DNA from: an uncultured Pelagibacteraceae bacterium
GTDB lineage: Bacteria > Pseudomonadota > Alphaproteobacteria > Pelagibacterales > Pelagibacteraceae
Length of the DNA stretch: 64,000 nt
Assembly: GCA_902635515.1 (NCBI GenBank)
Contig: CACPOD010000004.1
Coordinates: 1-64,000 of the forward strand
Direction of reading: 5' to 3'
The position numbers and the translations under genes were made by a program. Positions 46,109 to 54,851 of this stretch are shown here, piece by piece. The stretch's first letter is position 1, and every line of letters begins with the position of its first letter. Below the pieces are notes generated by a model, which was given only the letters and a program-made list of their open reading frames with translations, searched no databases and was not told the origin of the DNA.

Positions 46109-47149
46109 TTAATGATTAATTGATGAAGAAAAATTCCAAGAGCAATCAAAGCTTGGTATGTAAACTCTTGCTAATTTCGCGTTTCCAAAATTTTGGTTAA
46201 AAACATTCAGCCAATTTTCAACCTGTTGTGGTTTTTTATCCTGACTCCCTACTTGAGCTGTAATAACTCCCTTCGGTTTTAATATTCTGACTAATGAATC
46301 CATATTTTTTGCAGCTAAATCTATACAAAATTGATCGTCATTTAGATCAACAAAAATGTGATCATAAGTATCATCACTTACTGATTTAATACTTTCGAAA
46401 GCATCACCCCATACACATTTCACTGAATTTTTTTCTGTTGCTTTTTTTCCAATATCTCCAAGATGTTTATTGCAAACATCTACAACTTCAGGATCAAGCT
46501 CATACCAATCGATAAAGTTAAAATTTTTTGAGATACATTCTCTTGCAACTCCTCCATCTCCACCACCAATAATTGCAGCTCTTTCGTTATCTTTGTTTAA
46601 ATTTAAACCAGAACCAACGAAAGTAGAGCTATATAAATGTTCGTCAGTAGCGGCAACTTGTATCTCGCCATCTATAAATAAAGACTTACCAAATTGTTCT
46701 AAATCTAAAATCTCAATATGTTGACCTACTTTAGATTTAAAATCTTCTAAAACATCATTTACTACATATGATTTTTGTAAGCCCGGCGAACTGTAAATAT
46801 CATGATAAAGAGATTTTGTGTCTCTATTAAATTCTTTTTTAACTATTCTTTTATGTTCAAATTCTTTTTTTATTATATCAATTGCAACTGATGGGCTTAC
46901 TTTGCCACAAGTAAAAAAATCAAAGCTAATAATTCCTTTTTCTGGAAATGTATGAAAGCTAATGTGACTTTCAGCTAATAATGCTAAAATTGTAAAACCT
47001 TGGGGTTCAAATTTATATTTTGAAATATTTAAAATTGTTACTTTTGCAGCTTTTGCAATATCATGAATTACTTTTTCAAACACAGATGGATCATACTCTT
47101 TAATTGTTCCAATGATGTCTAGAGTAATATGTTCCCCAACTTTAGTCAT
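46109..47149 (-). CDS. Fused S-adenosylmethionine decarboxylase-spermidine synthase
   Basis: Residues 1 to about 120 form a prokaryotic AdoMet decarboxylase: the self-cleaving Ser61 in AESHISFHTFPE becomes the pyruvoyl group, with His66 and Cys81 in the positions of the bacterial class. Residues about 125-346 form an aminopropyltransferase with IIGGGDGGVARE at 193-204, YELDPEVVDVCNKH and GDAFESI. The usual DxxDPxGP loop is replaced by DLNDDQF. One protein would thus decarboxylate AdoMet and transfer the aminopropyl group to putrescine or a related diamine, releasing methylthioadenosine. It ends the mtnP-mtnA-aldolase chain. Confidence 0.92.
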   Translation of the reverse strand: MTKVGEHITLDIIGTIKEYDPSVFEKVIHDIAKAAKVTILNISKYKFEPQGFTILALLAESHISFHTFPEKGIISFDFFTCGKVSPSVAIDIIKKEFEHKRIVKKEFNRDTKSLYHDIYSSPGLQKSYVVNDVLEDFKSKVGQHIEILDLEQFGKSLFIDGEIQVAATDEHLYSSTFVGSGLNLNKDNERAAIIGGGDGGVARECISKNFNFIDWYELDPEVVDVCNKHLGDIGKKATEKNSVKCVWGDAFESIKSVSDDTYDHIFVDLNDDQFCIDLAAKNMDSLVRILKPKGVITAQVGSQDKKPQQVENWLNVFNQNFGNAKLARVYIPSFDCSWNFSSSINH

Positions 47150-47153
47150 ATAA

Positions 47154-47819
47154 CTAATTGCTTTTATAATTTTTAACTTTTTCTAAGATTTTTTTCATTT
47201 CAGCTAATGAAAGTTTCTTAGGTTCACCCATCTTTAAAGCAATAATATATTGATGGCAAATATTTTCTACCTCTTGAGCAAGCTCGAAAGCTTTAGATAA
47301 ATTTTCTCCAAATGCAACCTGTCCATGGTTCGCCATAAGACATGCCTTCCTATCTTTTAAAGCTTTAATCATATTCATTGAAAGTTCATGGGTACCAAAA
47401 GTTGCATATTCAGAGCATCTAATATCTTCACCACCTGCAAGGGCAATCATGTAATGAAATGGTGGGATAGTTTTCCCGTGAGTAGATACTGCTGTAGCAT
47501 GAGGTGAATGAGCATGGACTATTGCTTTTGCTTCCCACATGTTTTTATAAATATCTTGGTGAAAACGCCATTCTGATGATGGATTTTTTCCAGAATTAAA
47601 CCAAGATAAGAAGTCTTTTTCCTCGGTTAAAGATAAAAAAACAATATCTTCTGGTTTTAAAGATTCATACTTCTTTCCAGATGGAGTTATAAAAAAACCC
47701 TCAATACCATCTTCAATTCCTCTAACAGAAATATTTCCTGATCTTAAAGGAGATAAGTTAGTTGTATTCAGTTTAATTGAATACTCAATTACCTCTTCTC
47801 TTTCTTTTAAATTTTTCAT
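47154..47819 (-). CDS. Class II aldolase/adducin-family protein, probable methylthioribulose-1-phosphate aldolase or dehydratase
   Basis: The 221-residue protein has the class II aldolase zinc site: SGNISVR near residue 28, PSSEWRFHQDIY with a catalytic-type Glu, IVHAHSPHATAVS with two zinc histidines, and CLMANHGQVAFG with the third. It overlaps mtnA by 4 bp, so methylthioribulose-1-phosphate is the likely substrate. Two outcomes are known: dehydration (MtnB, methionine salvage) or retro-aldol cleavage to dihydroxyacetone phosphate (the Ald2-type shunt). FucA-like spacing and the absence of mtnC/mtnD neighbours favour the latter. Confidence 0.82.
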   Translation of the reverse strand: MKNLKEREEVIEYSIKLNTTNLSPLRSGNISVRGIEDGIEGFFITPSGKKYESLKPEDIVFLSLTEEKDFLSWFNSGKNPSSEWRFHQDIYKNMWEAKAIVHAHSPHATAVSTHGKTIPPFHYMIALAGGEDIRCSEYATFGTHELSMNMIKALKDRKACLMANHGQVAFGENLSKAFELAQEVENICHQYIIALKMGEPKKLSLAEMKKILEKVKNYKSN

Positions 47820-48886
47820 TTAAATAATTTGCTTAATCCATCGAAAGAAGCTTCTGAAATCCCTCTTTCAGTTATTAATCCAGTTACATATTTTGCAGGC
47901 GTTACATCAAAAGCTAAATTCATAGCTTTACTTTTAGTTGGATATATCAAAACTTTCTTAATTTCATTATTCTCATCTATACCTTCTAAGTGAGATAATT
48001 CCTCTGAATTTCTTTCTTCAATAGGAATATCTTTAGCATCTTTGATGTCCCAATCAATTGTTGAACTTGGAAGCGCCACATAAAAAGGAACGTTATTATC
48101 ATGAGCAGCTAATGCTTTAAGGTAAGTACCAATTTTATTACAAACGTCTCCATTAGATAAAGTTCTATCAGTACCAACAATACACAAATCAACTTCACCC
48201 CTCTGCATTAAAATACCTCCAGTATTATCAGCGATAATTGTGTTCGGAATTTCTTCTTCATTTAATTCGTATGATGTTAAGTTTGCACCTTGATTTCTCG
48301 GTCTTGTTTCATCCACCCATACATGAACTGGTATTCCTTTTTTATGAGCATGGTAAATTGGTGATGTTGCTGTACCCCAATTAATAGTTGCTAACCAACC
48401 AGCATTACAATGTGTTAATATGTTTACTTTATCTTTCTTTTTATTATAAATTTCTTCAATTAATTTTAATCCATTAATACCAATATTTTCACAAAACTTT
48501 TCATCCTCATCACATATTTTTTTTGCCTCGTTTAAAGCTATACTTAATATTTGATCACTGTTAATTCCTGATAATTTTTTTATCATTCGGTCTACAGCCC
48601 ACTTTAAATTAATAGCAGTAGGTCTTGATTGAATTAATTCTTTTGCACTTTTTTTTATAAATTCTGGATCATTATTTTCTTGAACTGCCAAAGCTAGACC
48701 ATAAGCAGCTGTTGCTCCAATAAGAGGTGCACCTCTTACCTCCATTATTTTAATTGCATTTATTGCATCATTTATAGTTTTAAGTTCTTTGATTTTAAAT
48801 TGGTGAGGAAGTTTTGTTTGATCAATAATCTTAACAACATTATTTTCAAACCAAATAGTTCGATACTCTTTTCCTTCTATTCTCAT
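47816..48886 (-). CDS. mtnA: S-methyl-5-thioribose-1-phosphate isomerase
   Basis: MtnA converts methylthioribose-1-phosphate to methylthioribulose-1-phosphate. The 356 residues match the family: EVRGAPLIGATAAYGLAL, ILTHCNAGWLATINWGTA with the catalytic cysteine, DETRPRNQGANLTSYEL, GEVDLCIVGTDRTLSNGDVCNKIGTY with the catalytic Asp, and a C-terminal NLAFDVTPAKYVTGLITE. It overlaps mtnP and the aldolase gene by 4 bp each, so the three are translationally coupled. Confidence 0.95.
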   Translation of the reverse strand: MRIEGKEYRTIWFENNVVKIIDQTKLPHQFKIKELKTINDAINAIKIMEVRGAPLIGATAAYGLALAVQENNDPEFIKKSAKELIQSRPTAINLKWAVDRMIKKLSGINSDQILSIALNEAKKICDEDEKFCENIGINGLKLIEEIYNKKKDKVNILTHCNAGWLATINWGTATSPIYHAHKKGIPVHVWVDETRPRNQGANLTSYELNEEEIPNTIIADNTGGILMQRGEVDLCIVGTDRTLSNGDVCNKIGTYLKALAAHDNNVPFYVALPSSTIDWDIKDAKDIPIEERNSEELSHLEGIDENNEIKKVLIYPTKSKAMNLAFDVTPAKYVTGLITERGISEASFDGLSKLFK

Positions 48887-49755
48887 TTATTTAAAACTCT
48901 ACCTGCTACAGTTTTTAATTTATCTATAGTTTTTTTTGTTCTTTTTTCTGGAGCAGTAATAATTGCTACATCTAAACAATTATTTGTTGGGTCATTCGGG
49001 TCAATATGATTTTCAAAATTATCAATTAAATTTTTAATCATAACTTTTGCTTTTTCAGCATTACCTAATAAAACTTTGATTACCTGTTGAACATCAACAT
49101 TTTCGTGTTCCGGATGCCAACAATCAAAATCAGTTACCATTGAAACAGATGCATATCTAATTTCAGCCTCCCTTGCTAATTTTGCCTCAGGCATATTTGT
49201 CATTCCAATTACATCTGCTTTCCAAGATCTATATAAATTAGACTCTGCTAATGTAGAAAATTGAGGCCCTTCCATAACTACATATTTTCCATTTCTTTGA
49301 TAATCTATGTTTGATTTTTTAATTGCTTCTTCGCATGCATTCATTAATCCGTTAGAGGTTGGGTGGGCCATTGATACATGAGCAACAATCTCGTCATCAA
49401 AAAAAGTTTTATTTCTTGCAAAAGTCCTATCTATAAATTGGTCTACAATTACAAATTTTCCAGGAGGTAAATTTTCTTTAAGAGAGCCAACAGCTGATAC
49501 AGACACAATATCTGTTACACCTAATTGTTTAAGTGCATCTATATTTGCTCTAAAATTTATATTTGAAGGAGAAACAAAATGTCCTCTTCCGTGTCTTGGT
49601 AAAAAATAAACTTCCTTACTATTATATTTAGTTTTTAAAATCTGATCAGAAGGTTTTCCCCAGGGTGTTTGTAAATCAAGTAATTCTCTTTCTTTGAATT
49701 CCTCAACATCATAAAGACCACTACCACCAATTATTGCTAATTTATTTGTTGTCAT
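48883..49755 (-). CDS. mtnP: 5'-methylthioadenosine phosphorylase
   Basis: MtnP phosphorolyses methylthioadenosine to adenine and methylthioribose-1-phosphate. The 290 residues have the phosphorylase pattern GGSGLYD near the N-terminus, YFLPRHGRGHFVSPSNINFRANIDALK, the SAVGSL loop, VMEGPQFST, and MTNMPEAKLAREAEIRYASVSMVTDFDCWH. It is the first gene of the mtnP-mtnA-aldolase-speDE unit. Its start is 41 bp from the divergent apt, whose product can reuse the adenine. Confidence 0.95.
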   Translation of the reverse strand: MTTNKLAIIGGSGLYDVEEFKERELLDLQTPWGKPSDQILKTKYNSKEVYFLPRHGRGHFVSPSNINFRANIDALKQLGVTDIVSVSAVGSLKENLPPGKFVIVDQFIDRTFARNKTFFDDEIVAHVSMAHPTSNGLMNACEEAIKKSNIDYQRNGKYVVMEGPQFSTLAESNLYRSWKADVIGMTNMPEAKLAREAEIRYASVSMVTDFDCWHPEHENVDVQQVIKVLLGNAEKAKVMIKNLIDNFENHIDPNDPTNNCLDVAIITAPEKRTKKTIDKLKTVAGRVLNK

Positions 49756-49796
49756 ACTTTAAAAATTACTTATTTATACTTTTATATTTAACTATT

Positions 49797-50324
49797 ATGA
49801 ATTTAAAAGATTATATTAGATCTATTCCTGATTATCCAAAAAAAGGCATTTTATTTAGAGATATAACTACCTTAATCAAAGATGAAAATGCATTCGCAGA
49901 AACAATTAATCAAATTATTGAAAGATCAAAAAAGTATAATTTTACAAAAATAGCAGCTATTGAATCTAGAGGTTTTGTATTTGCTTCAGCCGTTTCGTTT
50001 GTCCTTAAAAAACCGTTTATTATGCTTAGAAAAAAAAATAAGCTACCTGCTGAAGTGCATTCGGTTGATTTTGAACTTGAATATGGAACTGCAACTATTG
50101 AGGTTCATAAAGATTCAATAAATGATAAGGACAAAGTTTTAATTATAGATGATTTAATTGCAACTGGTGGGACGGCAGAAGCTGCGGCAAAACTAGTTGA
50201 GCTATCAAAAGGAAAAATTGCTGCTTTCATATTTGTTATTAACTTGTTCGATCTTGGTGGATCAGATAATTTAATTAAAAAGAAATATAGTGTAGAAAAT
50301 TTACTGGATTTTCCAGGACATTGA
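49797..50324 (+). CDS. apt: Adenine phosphoribosyltransferase
   Basis: Apt makes AMP from adenine and PRPP. The 175 residues begin MNLKDYIRSIPDYPKKGILFRDIT, contain the Apt-specific ESRGFVFASA region and the PRPP loop VLIIDDLIATGGTAEAA, and end in LLDFPGH. The frame is open 63 bp further upstream, but those 21 hydrophobic residues are not part of the family, so ATG 49797 is the start. It is divergent from mtnP with 41 bp between the starts. Confidence 0.95.
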   Translation: MNLKDYIRSIPDYPKKGILFRDITTLIKDENAFAETINQIIERSKKYNFTKIAAIESRGFVFASAVSFVLKKPFIMLRKKNKLPAEVHSVDFELEYGTATIEVHKDSINDKDKVLIIDDLIATGGTAEAAAKLVELSKGKIAAFIFVINLFDLGGSDNLIKKKYSVENLLDFPGH

Positions 50325-50360
50325 TTAATAAAAAATTAATTAATCAATATATTTAAATGA

Positions 50361-52156
50361 ATGAATTTAAGTGAATTACATAAAAAAATTATTGATGATT
50401 TCAAAAAAGGTAATTTTAGAGAAAATTTCAAAGATTTAATAAAAATTTTTATATTGCAAATAAATTAGGAGTAATTTTTGTTAATCTTAATAAAAAAAAA
50501 TTTGCAAAATATTTTTTTCAGATATCAATTAAAGATGATAAAAAAAATTATAAAGCCTATTTTAATTTAGCAAATCTGCTTAGATTATCAAATAGCAGTG
50601 CAGCTAAAAAATATATTGATATTGCTCTAAGTATTCAAGAAACCAAAGAAGCAAAATTAATTAAATCTCATCTACTAATTAATGAATATAATTATATAGA
50701 AGCAATAAAATTTCTTGATGAGATTAAATCTAGTGAGAGTTATTATTTGCTCGGCATATCTCACTTAGCTTTAGGAAATGACTTAGAAAGTAAAATAAAC
50801 TTTGAAAAATCTTTAAAATTTGAAAACGCAAATATAAATTTCTTAAATTTAAATACTTTTCCAAGAGTTTATAAAAATACAAGACAATTAAATTATTTTA
50901 GAAAAAAATTTCTTTTATTGATTAACAATATTAATAATTTGCTATTAAATAAAACTTTATCTAATAATGAAAGACTTAATATAATTAAATCAAAAACAAA
51001 TTTTCATTTAGCATATCAGCAAGAAAATGATTTAGAATTAAATAAAAAATATTATGATTTGCTTTCTAAGATTTATCCTGAGGATAAAAGATTTAAGATA
51101 GATCAATTTATTGAAAACAAAATTCTATTTGTATCTGGTTTTTTTCATAAACATACAGTATCAAAAATTTTTTTTAATTTTGTAGAAGAGGTTACAAATA
51201 TTAAAAAATTTGAAGTTCATATGCTACATCTATCTCATATCGAAGACGACTGGACTGCTTTGTTTAGAAATTTAAATGGAAAATTTCATCAAAAAACCTC
51301 GATTAATGAGATTTATAATTTTTTAATGAAAGAAAAATTTAAGACCATAATTTTTCTAGATCATGCAATGAATAATATTACTCAAGCTATTCTCAATGTT
51401 AAATTAGCAAAAAAATATATTATGTTATGGGGCCACCCTATAACAACTGGATCAAGAAATGTTGATTTTTTTGTTTCTTCAAAATTTATGGATAATAATA
51501 ATCAAGCCAATTATTCTGAAAAATTATTATTACTTGATGGTATTGGATTTAATTACAAAGTTGATAAAAATTTAAATACTTTAAAAAAAATAATACCTAA
51601 AAATAATTCATTTTATATTCCACAGGCATTATTTAAATTTTTACCAAAATATGATCATTTGCTTGGCGTGTTATTGGAGCAAAATAAAAATTCAACTATT
51701 TCAATAATCAAAGATAAGGACCCTTATTATACAAAAATATTTGTTGAAAGATTATTAAAAAATAAAAAAATTAATAAAAATTTTAAAAGAATATTTTTTC
51801 TGAACGGACAAGATAAAAAATTTAACTTTATTGATAAATTAATGGAACATAAAATCGTGATGGATACTGTTGGTTGGTCAGGAGGAAACACTTCAATTGA
51901 GGCTATATACTTAGATAAACCAATTATTACTTTAGAAGGAAACACTTTAAGAGGTAATCATACTTCTGCGATATTAAAACAAATAAACTTGGATATTTTA
52001 ATTGCAAAAAATTACTCTGAATACTTGGCTTTGGCTAAAAAAATAAATGATGACGAAAATTTTTATAATTTTGTGGTAGAAAAAATTAAAACAAATAAAA
52101 AATTTTTATTTAGAAAACAAATTTCATTTTTAAACAAAATTGAACCATATATATAA
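50361..52156 (+). CDS. TPR protein with GT41-like glycosyltransferase domain, reading frame interrupted
   Basis: A first frame (ATG 50361) reads 35 codons to a TAG at 50466. A second frame, open from 50420, continues to 52156. The second frame carries TPR-like repeats before any start codon (KNYKAYFNLANLLRLSN, then SYYLLGISHLALGND), so the two belong to one gene broken by a single-base shift. Adding one T to the T5 run at 50446-50450 would join them. The C-terminal half resembles O-GlcNAc-transferase-type domains, with VMDTVGWSGGNTSIEAIYLDKPIITLEG near residue 370 of the second frame. The only later start in the open frame is TTG 50747, which would cut into the repeats. Confidence 0.65.
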
Positions 52157-52182
52157 TTTATTACAAAAATTAACAAAAAAAC

Positions 52183-52191
52183 TTATCCACA
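52183..52191 (+). promoter_or_regulatory. Perfect DnaA box upstream of guaC
   Basis: TTATCCACA, the strict DnaA-box consensus, lies 52 bp upstream of the guaC start in the short gap after the glycosyltransferase gene. I found no second perfect copy nearby and no AT-rich repeat array typical of an origin. A gene-regulatory site or a chance match are both possible. Confidence 0.4.
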
Positions 52192-52242
52192 GCTTGATTT
52201 ATTGATATAAAAAATCCTTGATTGGTTGTAACTTATGTCGCG

Positions 52243-53277
52243 ATGAGAATTGAAGAAGAGCTAAAGTTAGATTATTCAGATGTGCTATTTAGACCCAAAA
52301 GAAGTACATTAAAAAGTCGTAAAGATGTAAATCTGCTAAGAACATACAGATTTAAATATAGTAAAAATGAATGGTCAGGTATTCCAATAATGGCAGCTAA
52401 TATGGATGGTGTTGGAGAGCTTAGTGTAGCTGAAAAATTAAATGAGTATGGAATGATTACATCGTTGACAAAACAACATGATGTAAAAAAAATTAAACAA
52501 AATAAAAATATTAAAAAAATATACCCTAATATTGCACTAAGTGTTGGTATAAAAAAAGAAGATTTTCAAAATTTAGATAAAGTATTAAAAGAATTTAGTT
52601 TTTTTAAATTTATTTGTATTGATGTTGCTAATGGATATACAGAGCATTTTACTAATTTTATTAAATCAGTAAGGGATAAATATCCAACTAAAACAATAAT
52701 TGCTGGTAATGTTGTAACGGCTGATATGACCCAAGAATTAGTTTTAAGTGGAGCGGATATTGTTAAAGTTGGAATTGGACCTGGAAGTGTTTGTACTACA
52801 AGAATTCAAACTGGGGTTGGATATCCTCAATTAAGCGCAGTAATCGAATGTGCTGATGCAGCACATGGACTTGGCGCACATGTAATTGCAGATGGTGGAT
52901 GTACATGTCCTGGTGATGTTGCTAAAGGTTTTGGGGGTGGTGCAGATTTTGTAATGCTTGGAGGTATGCTTGCAGGACATGACGAGGGAAATGGTAAAAT
53001 TGTTAAAATTAATGGTGAAAAGTATATAGAGTTCTATGGATCTAGTTCTGAGGTTGCTAATAAAAAACACTATGGCGGACTATCAGACTATAGAAGTAGT
53101 GAGGGAAGAAAAGTAAGAGTAAAATATAGAGGCAAAATAAATGATACTATTTTAAATATTCTTGGTGGTGTCAGAAGTAGTTGTACTTATGTTGGTGCTC
53201 CTTCTCTCAAACAATTAAGTAAATGTACGACATTTGTTAGAGTATCAAATCAGTTTAATGATAGTTTGATTAAATAA
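52243..53277 (+). CDS. guaC: GMP reductase
   Basis: GuaC reduces GMP to IMP, linking guanine and adenine pools. The 344 residues keep LDYSDVLFRPKRSTLKSR, typical of GMP reductase rather than IMP dehydrogenase, with catalytic Cys184 in GPGSVCTTR and GGADFVMLGGMLAGHDEG. No CBS domains interrupt the barrel. The frame opens further upstream at TTG 52222, but ATG 52243 begins directly at the conserved N-terminus. It converges on a purine phosphoribosyltransferase gene one base away. Confidence 0.93.
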   Translation: MRIEEELKLDYSDVLFRPKRSTLKSRKDVNLLRTYRFKYSKNEWSGIPIMAANMDGVGELSVAEKLNEYGMITSLTKQHDVKKIKQNKNIKKIYPNIALSVGIKKEDFQNLDKVLKEFSFFKFICIDVANGYTEHFTNFIKSVRDKYPTKTIIAGNVVTADMTQELVLSGADIVKVGIGPGSVCTTRIQTGVGYPQLSAVIECADAAHGLGAHVIADGGCTCPGDVAKGFGGGADFVMLGGMLAGHDEGNGKIVKINGEKYIEFYGSSSEVANKKHYGGLSDYRSSEGRKVRVKYRGKINDTILNILGGVRSSCTYVGAPSLKQLSKCTTFVRVSNQFNDSLIK

Positions 53278-53278
53278 T

Positions 53279-53797
53279 TTATTTTTCAAACTTAAAATCT
53301 TTTATATTTGTAGTTTCATATTTCTCAAAAGGCATATGTATCCATGGAGAATCTTTTAAATAATCTACTGAATAATCAGGTTTAAATTTTGAAGTAGATT
53401 TATGCCATATAACTGCAGTTTTAATTTCTTCTTCTAAATAAAATCCATAAAAATGTTGTAACCATTTAATACTTTTTATTAAAGTTTTTCCAGAGTCTGC
53501 CAAATCATCGACCAACAAAACATGTGAGCCTAAATTTGGAGTAGTTTTTGCTAAATCTCTTGAGAAAGTGAATTGTCCTTGCTGATTTTTAATATCGTCA
53601 CTCTCACCATGGTAAGATTCAACAGATAAAATGGCCAGAGGGACATTGAAAAGTCTACTAAAAATATCTCCTACTCTTAATCCACCTTTTGCAATGCAAA
53701 TAATTTGATTAAATTTTAAATTATCTTGATGAACTTTTTTTGCTAGTAGCTCTATCTTGCTGTGATAATCTTCCCATGATATATAAATATCTTTCAT
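53279..53797 (-). CDS. Purine (xanthine-guanine type) phosphoribosyltransferase
   Basis: This 172-residue type I phosphoribosyltransferase has the PRPP loop HVLLVDDLADSGKTL near residue 92, IICIAKGGLRVGDIFSR near residue 33 and a C-terminal VDYLKDSPWIHMPFE stretch with the tryptophan that stacks on the purine in Gpt enzymes. The best fit is xanthine-guanine or hypoxanthine salvage. It is convergent with guaC and lies just downstream of tRNA-Met on the same strand. Confidence 0.85.
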   Translation of the reverse strand: MKDIYISWEDYHSKIELLAKKVHQDNLKFNQIICIAKGGLRVGDIFSRLFNVPLAILSVESYHGESDDIKNQQGQFTFSRDLAKTTPNLGSHVLLVDDLADSGKTLIKSIKWLQHFYGFYLEEEIKTAVIWHKSTSKFKPDYSVDYLKDSPWIHMPFEKYETTNIKDFKFEK

Positions 53798-53803
53798 AAT
53801 TTA

Positions 53804-53880
53804 TGGTAGCGGGAAGTGGGATCGAACCACTGACCTCGGGCTTATGAGTCCCGCGCTCTAACCAACTGAGCTACCCCGCC
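53804..53880 (-). tRNA. tRNA-Met (CAT), elongator type
   Basis: The minus strand reads a complete 77-base cloverleaf: acceptor GGCGGGG pairing with TCCCGCT, D-arm TAGCTCAGTTGGTTAGAGC, anticodon loop CTCATAA with anticodon CAT, T-arm AGTGGTTCGATCCCACT, and an encoded CCA end. The G1-U72 wobble and the D-arm match elongator Met tRNAs; initiator tRNAs have a mismatched first pair and three GC pairs below the anticodon. A lysidine-modified Ile-CAT tRNA is the alternative. Confidence 0.93.
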
Positions 53881-53937
53881 AAATAGTCTTATTAATACAG
53901 ATGTTTTATACTTGAACAAATTTCAAAATCAAATGGT

Positions 53938-54588
53938 TTATATTAATAAATCTCTTCTTTGTTTAATTAATTTATTTATTTTTTTAAATTGAGTATCTTT
54001 TGAGATTGGAAAATTTAGTATTTTTTTTTTATTAATTTTTTTTGAAAACCTAATAGCAGTGGGTATTCTAAATATAGAATTAGACATCAAATTGTATTTT
54101 TTTTTTAAATAACTTAATAAAAATTTACTATTATCATCATTAAGCACTTCTCTAAAATTTATAAATTCTATATTTTTTGTTTTACGTGCATTCAAAATCC
54201 AAAAATCATAAAAATCTTTATGGTATTTTTTTAATTTTTTTTTGTCCTTTATGGTCATGGGTTTTATATTAAATTTATTTAACTTTAAAAAAAAATCTGC
54301 AGGATTTCTTTTTATACTTTCATACCATAAGTTAAATTCTTTATATAAAATAAAAATAATAAAATTTTTCTTAAGGTTTATATCCAGTTTAACCTTTGGA
54401 TTATGTTTATAATAATTTAAATTTTTTTTTCCTTGTTCATAATTGATAAATAAATTCATTTCAATTAATTGTCTAAAAAAATTTGAGAAAGACCTTTGAG
54501 GTGAGTAAATTACAAAAATATTACTTTTGCCAAATAAATATAAAAACTTATTTATTATTCTTTTTTCCAGTTGATAAAGTTTAATCAC
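53938..54588 (-). CDS. Unknown protein, possibly sulfotransferase-like
   Basis: The 216-residue protein is very rich in Lys, Asn, Ile and Phe. An early NIFVIYSPQRSFSNFFRQLIE has the place and shape of a PAPS-binding loop (hydrophobic strand, then SPxRS, then helix). Later FIIFILYKEFNLWYESIKRNP resembles the second phosphate-binding strand of sulfotransferases. The match is weak and could be chance. It has no signal peptide. It sits between tRNA-Met and a small membrane-protein gene, in one of the most AT-rich parts of the window. Confidence 0.55.
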   Translation of the reverse strand: MIKLYQLEKRIINKFLYLFGKSNIFVIYSPQRSFSNFFRQLIEMNLFINYEQGKKNLNYYKHNPKVKLDINLKKNFIIFILYKEFNLWYESIKRNPADFFLKLNKFNIKPMTIKDKKKLKKYHKDFYDFWILNARKTKNIEFINFREVLNDDNSKFLLSYLKKKYNLMSNSIFRIPTAIRFSKKINKKKILNFPISKDTQFKKINKLIKQRRDLLI

Positions 54589-54603
54589 AAATTATTTGAT
54601 AAA

Positions 54604-54801
54604 TTAAAGAACTAAGACAATTAAACTACTAAGAATTGTGGCTAATAAAAAAAACAATATTAATTTTTTTTTTAAATCTTTTTTTTGATCTAATCTAACT
54701 CTATTAAGCAAAATATTTACGTTTGTTGTTTTAATTTTATTTTCTGTTTTACTAAAAGAAGGGTTACCAACTATTTTTTTAATTTGGTCTATTTTTTTCA
54801 C
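54604..54801 (-). CDS. Small single-pass membrane protein, unknown
   Basis: The 65 residues comprise a charged N-terminal 42 residues and one C-terminal hydrophobic helix (about 46-64, LILFFLLATILSSLIVLVL), a tail-anchored layout. There is no recognised family. It is separated by 15 bp from the unknown gene downstream on the same strand and by 50 bp from the dimethylglycine dehydrogenase gene. Confidence 0.5.
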   Translation of the reverse strand: MKKIDQIKKIVGNPSFSKTENKIKTTNVNILLNRVRLDQKKDLKKKLILFFLLATILSSLIVLVL

Positions 54802-54851
54802 AATTTATTTAATCAAATATCTCTATAAATTACAAACTAAATAATTTTTCC

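Noticed and set aside
52157-52242. Chromosomal replication origin at the DnaA box
   Set aside because: Only one perfect box, no cluster, no AT-rich unwinding repeats and no change in gene orientation or origin-linked genes around it.
53804-54851. Integrated genomic island at tRNA-Met
   Set aside because: There is no integrase and no repeated tRNA 3' end, and the unknown genes lie on the 5' side of the tRNA, whereas integration normally uses the 3' end.
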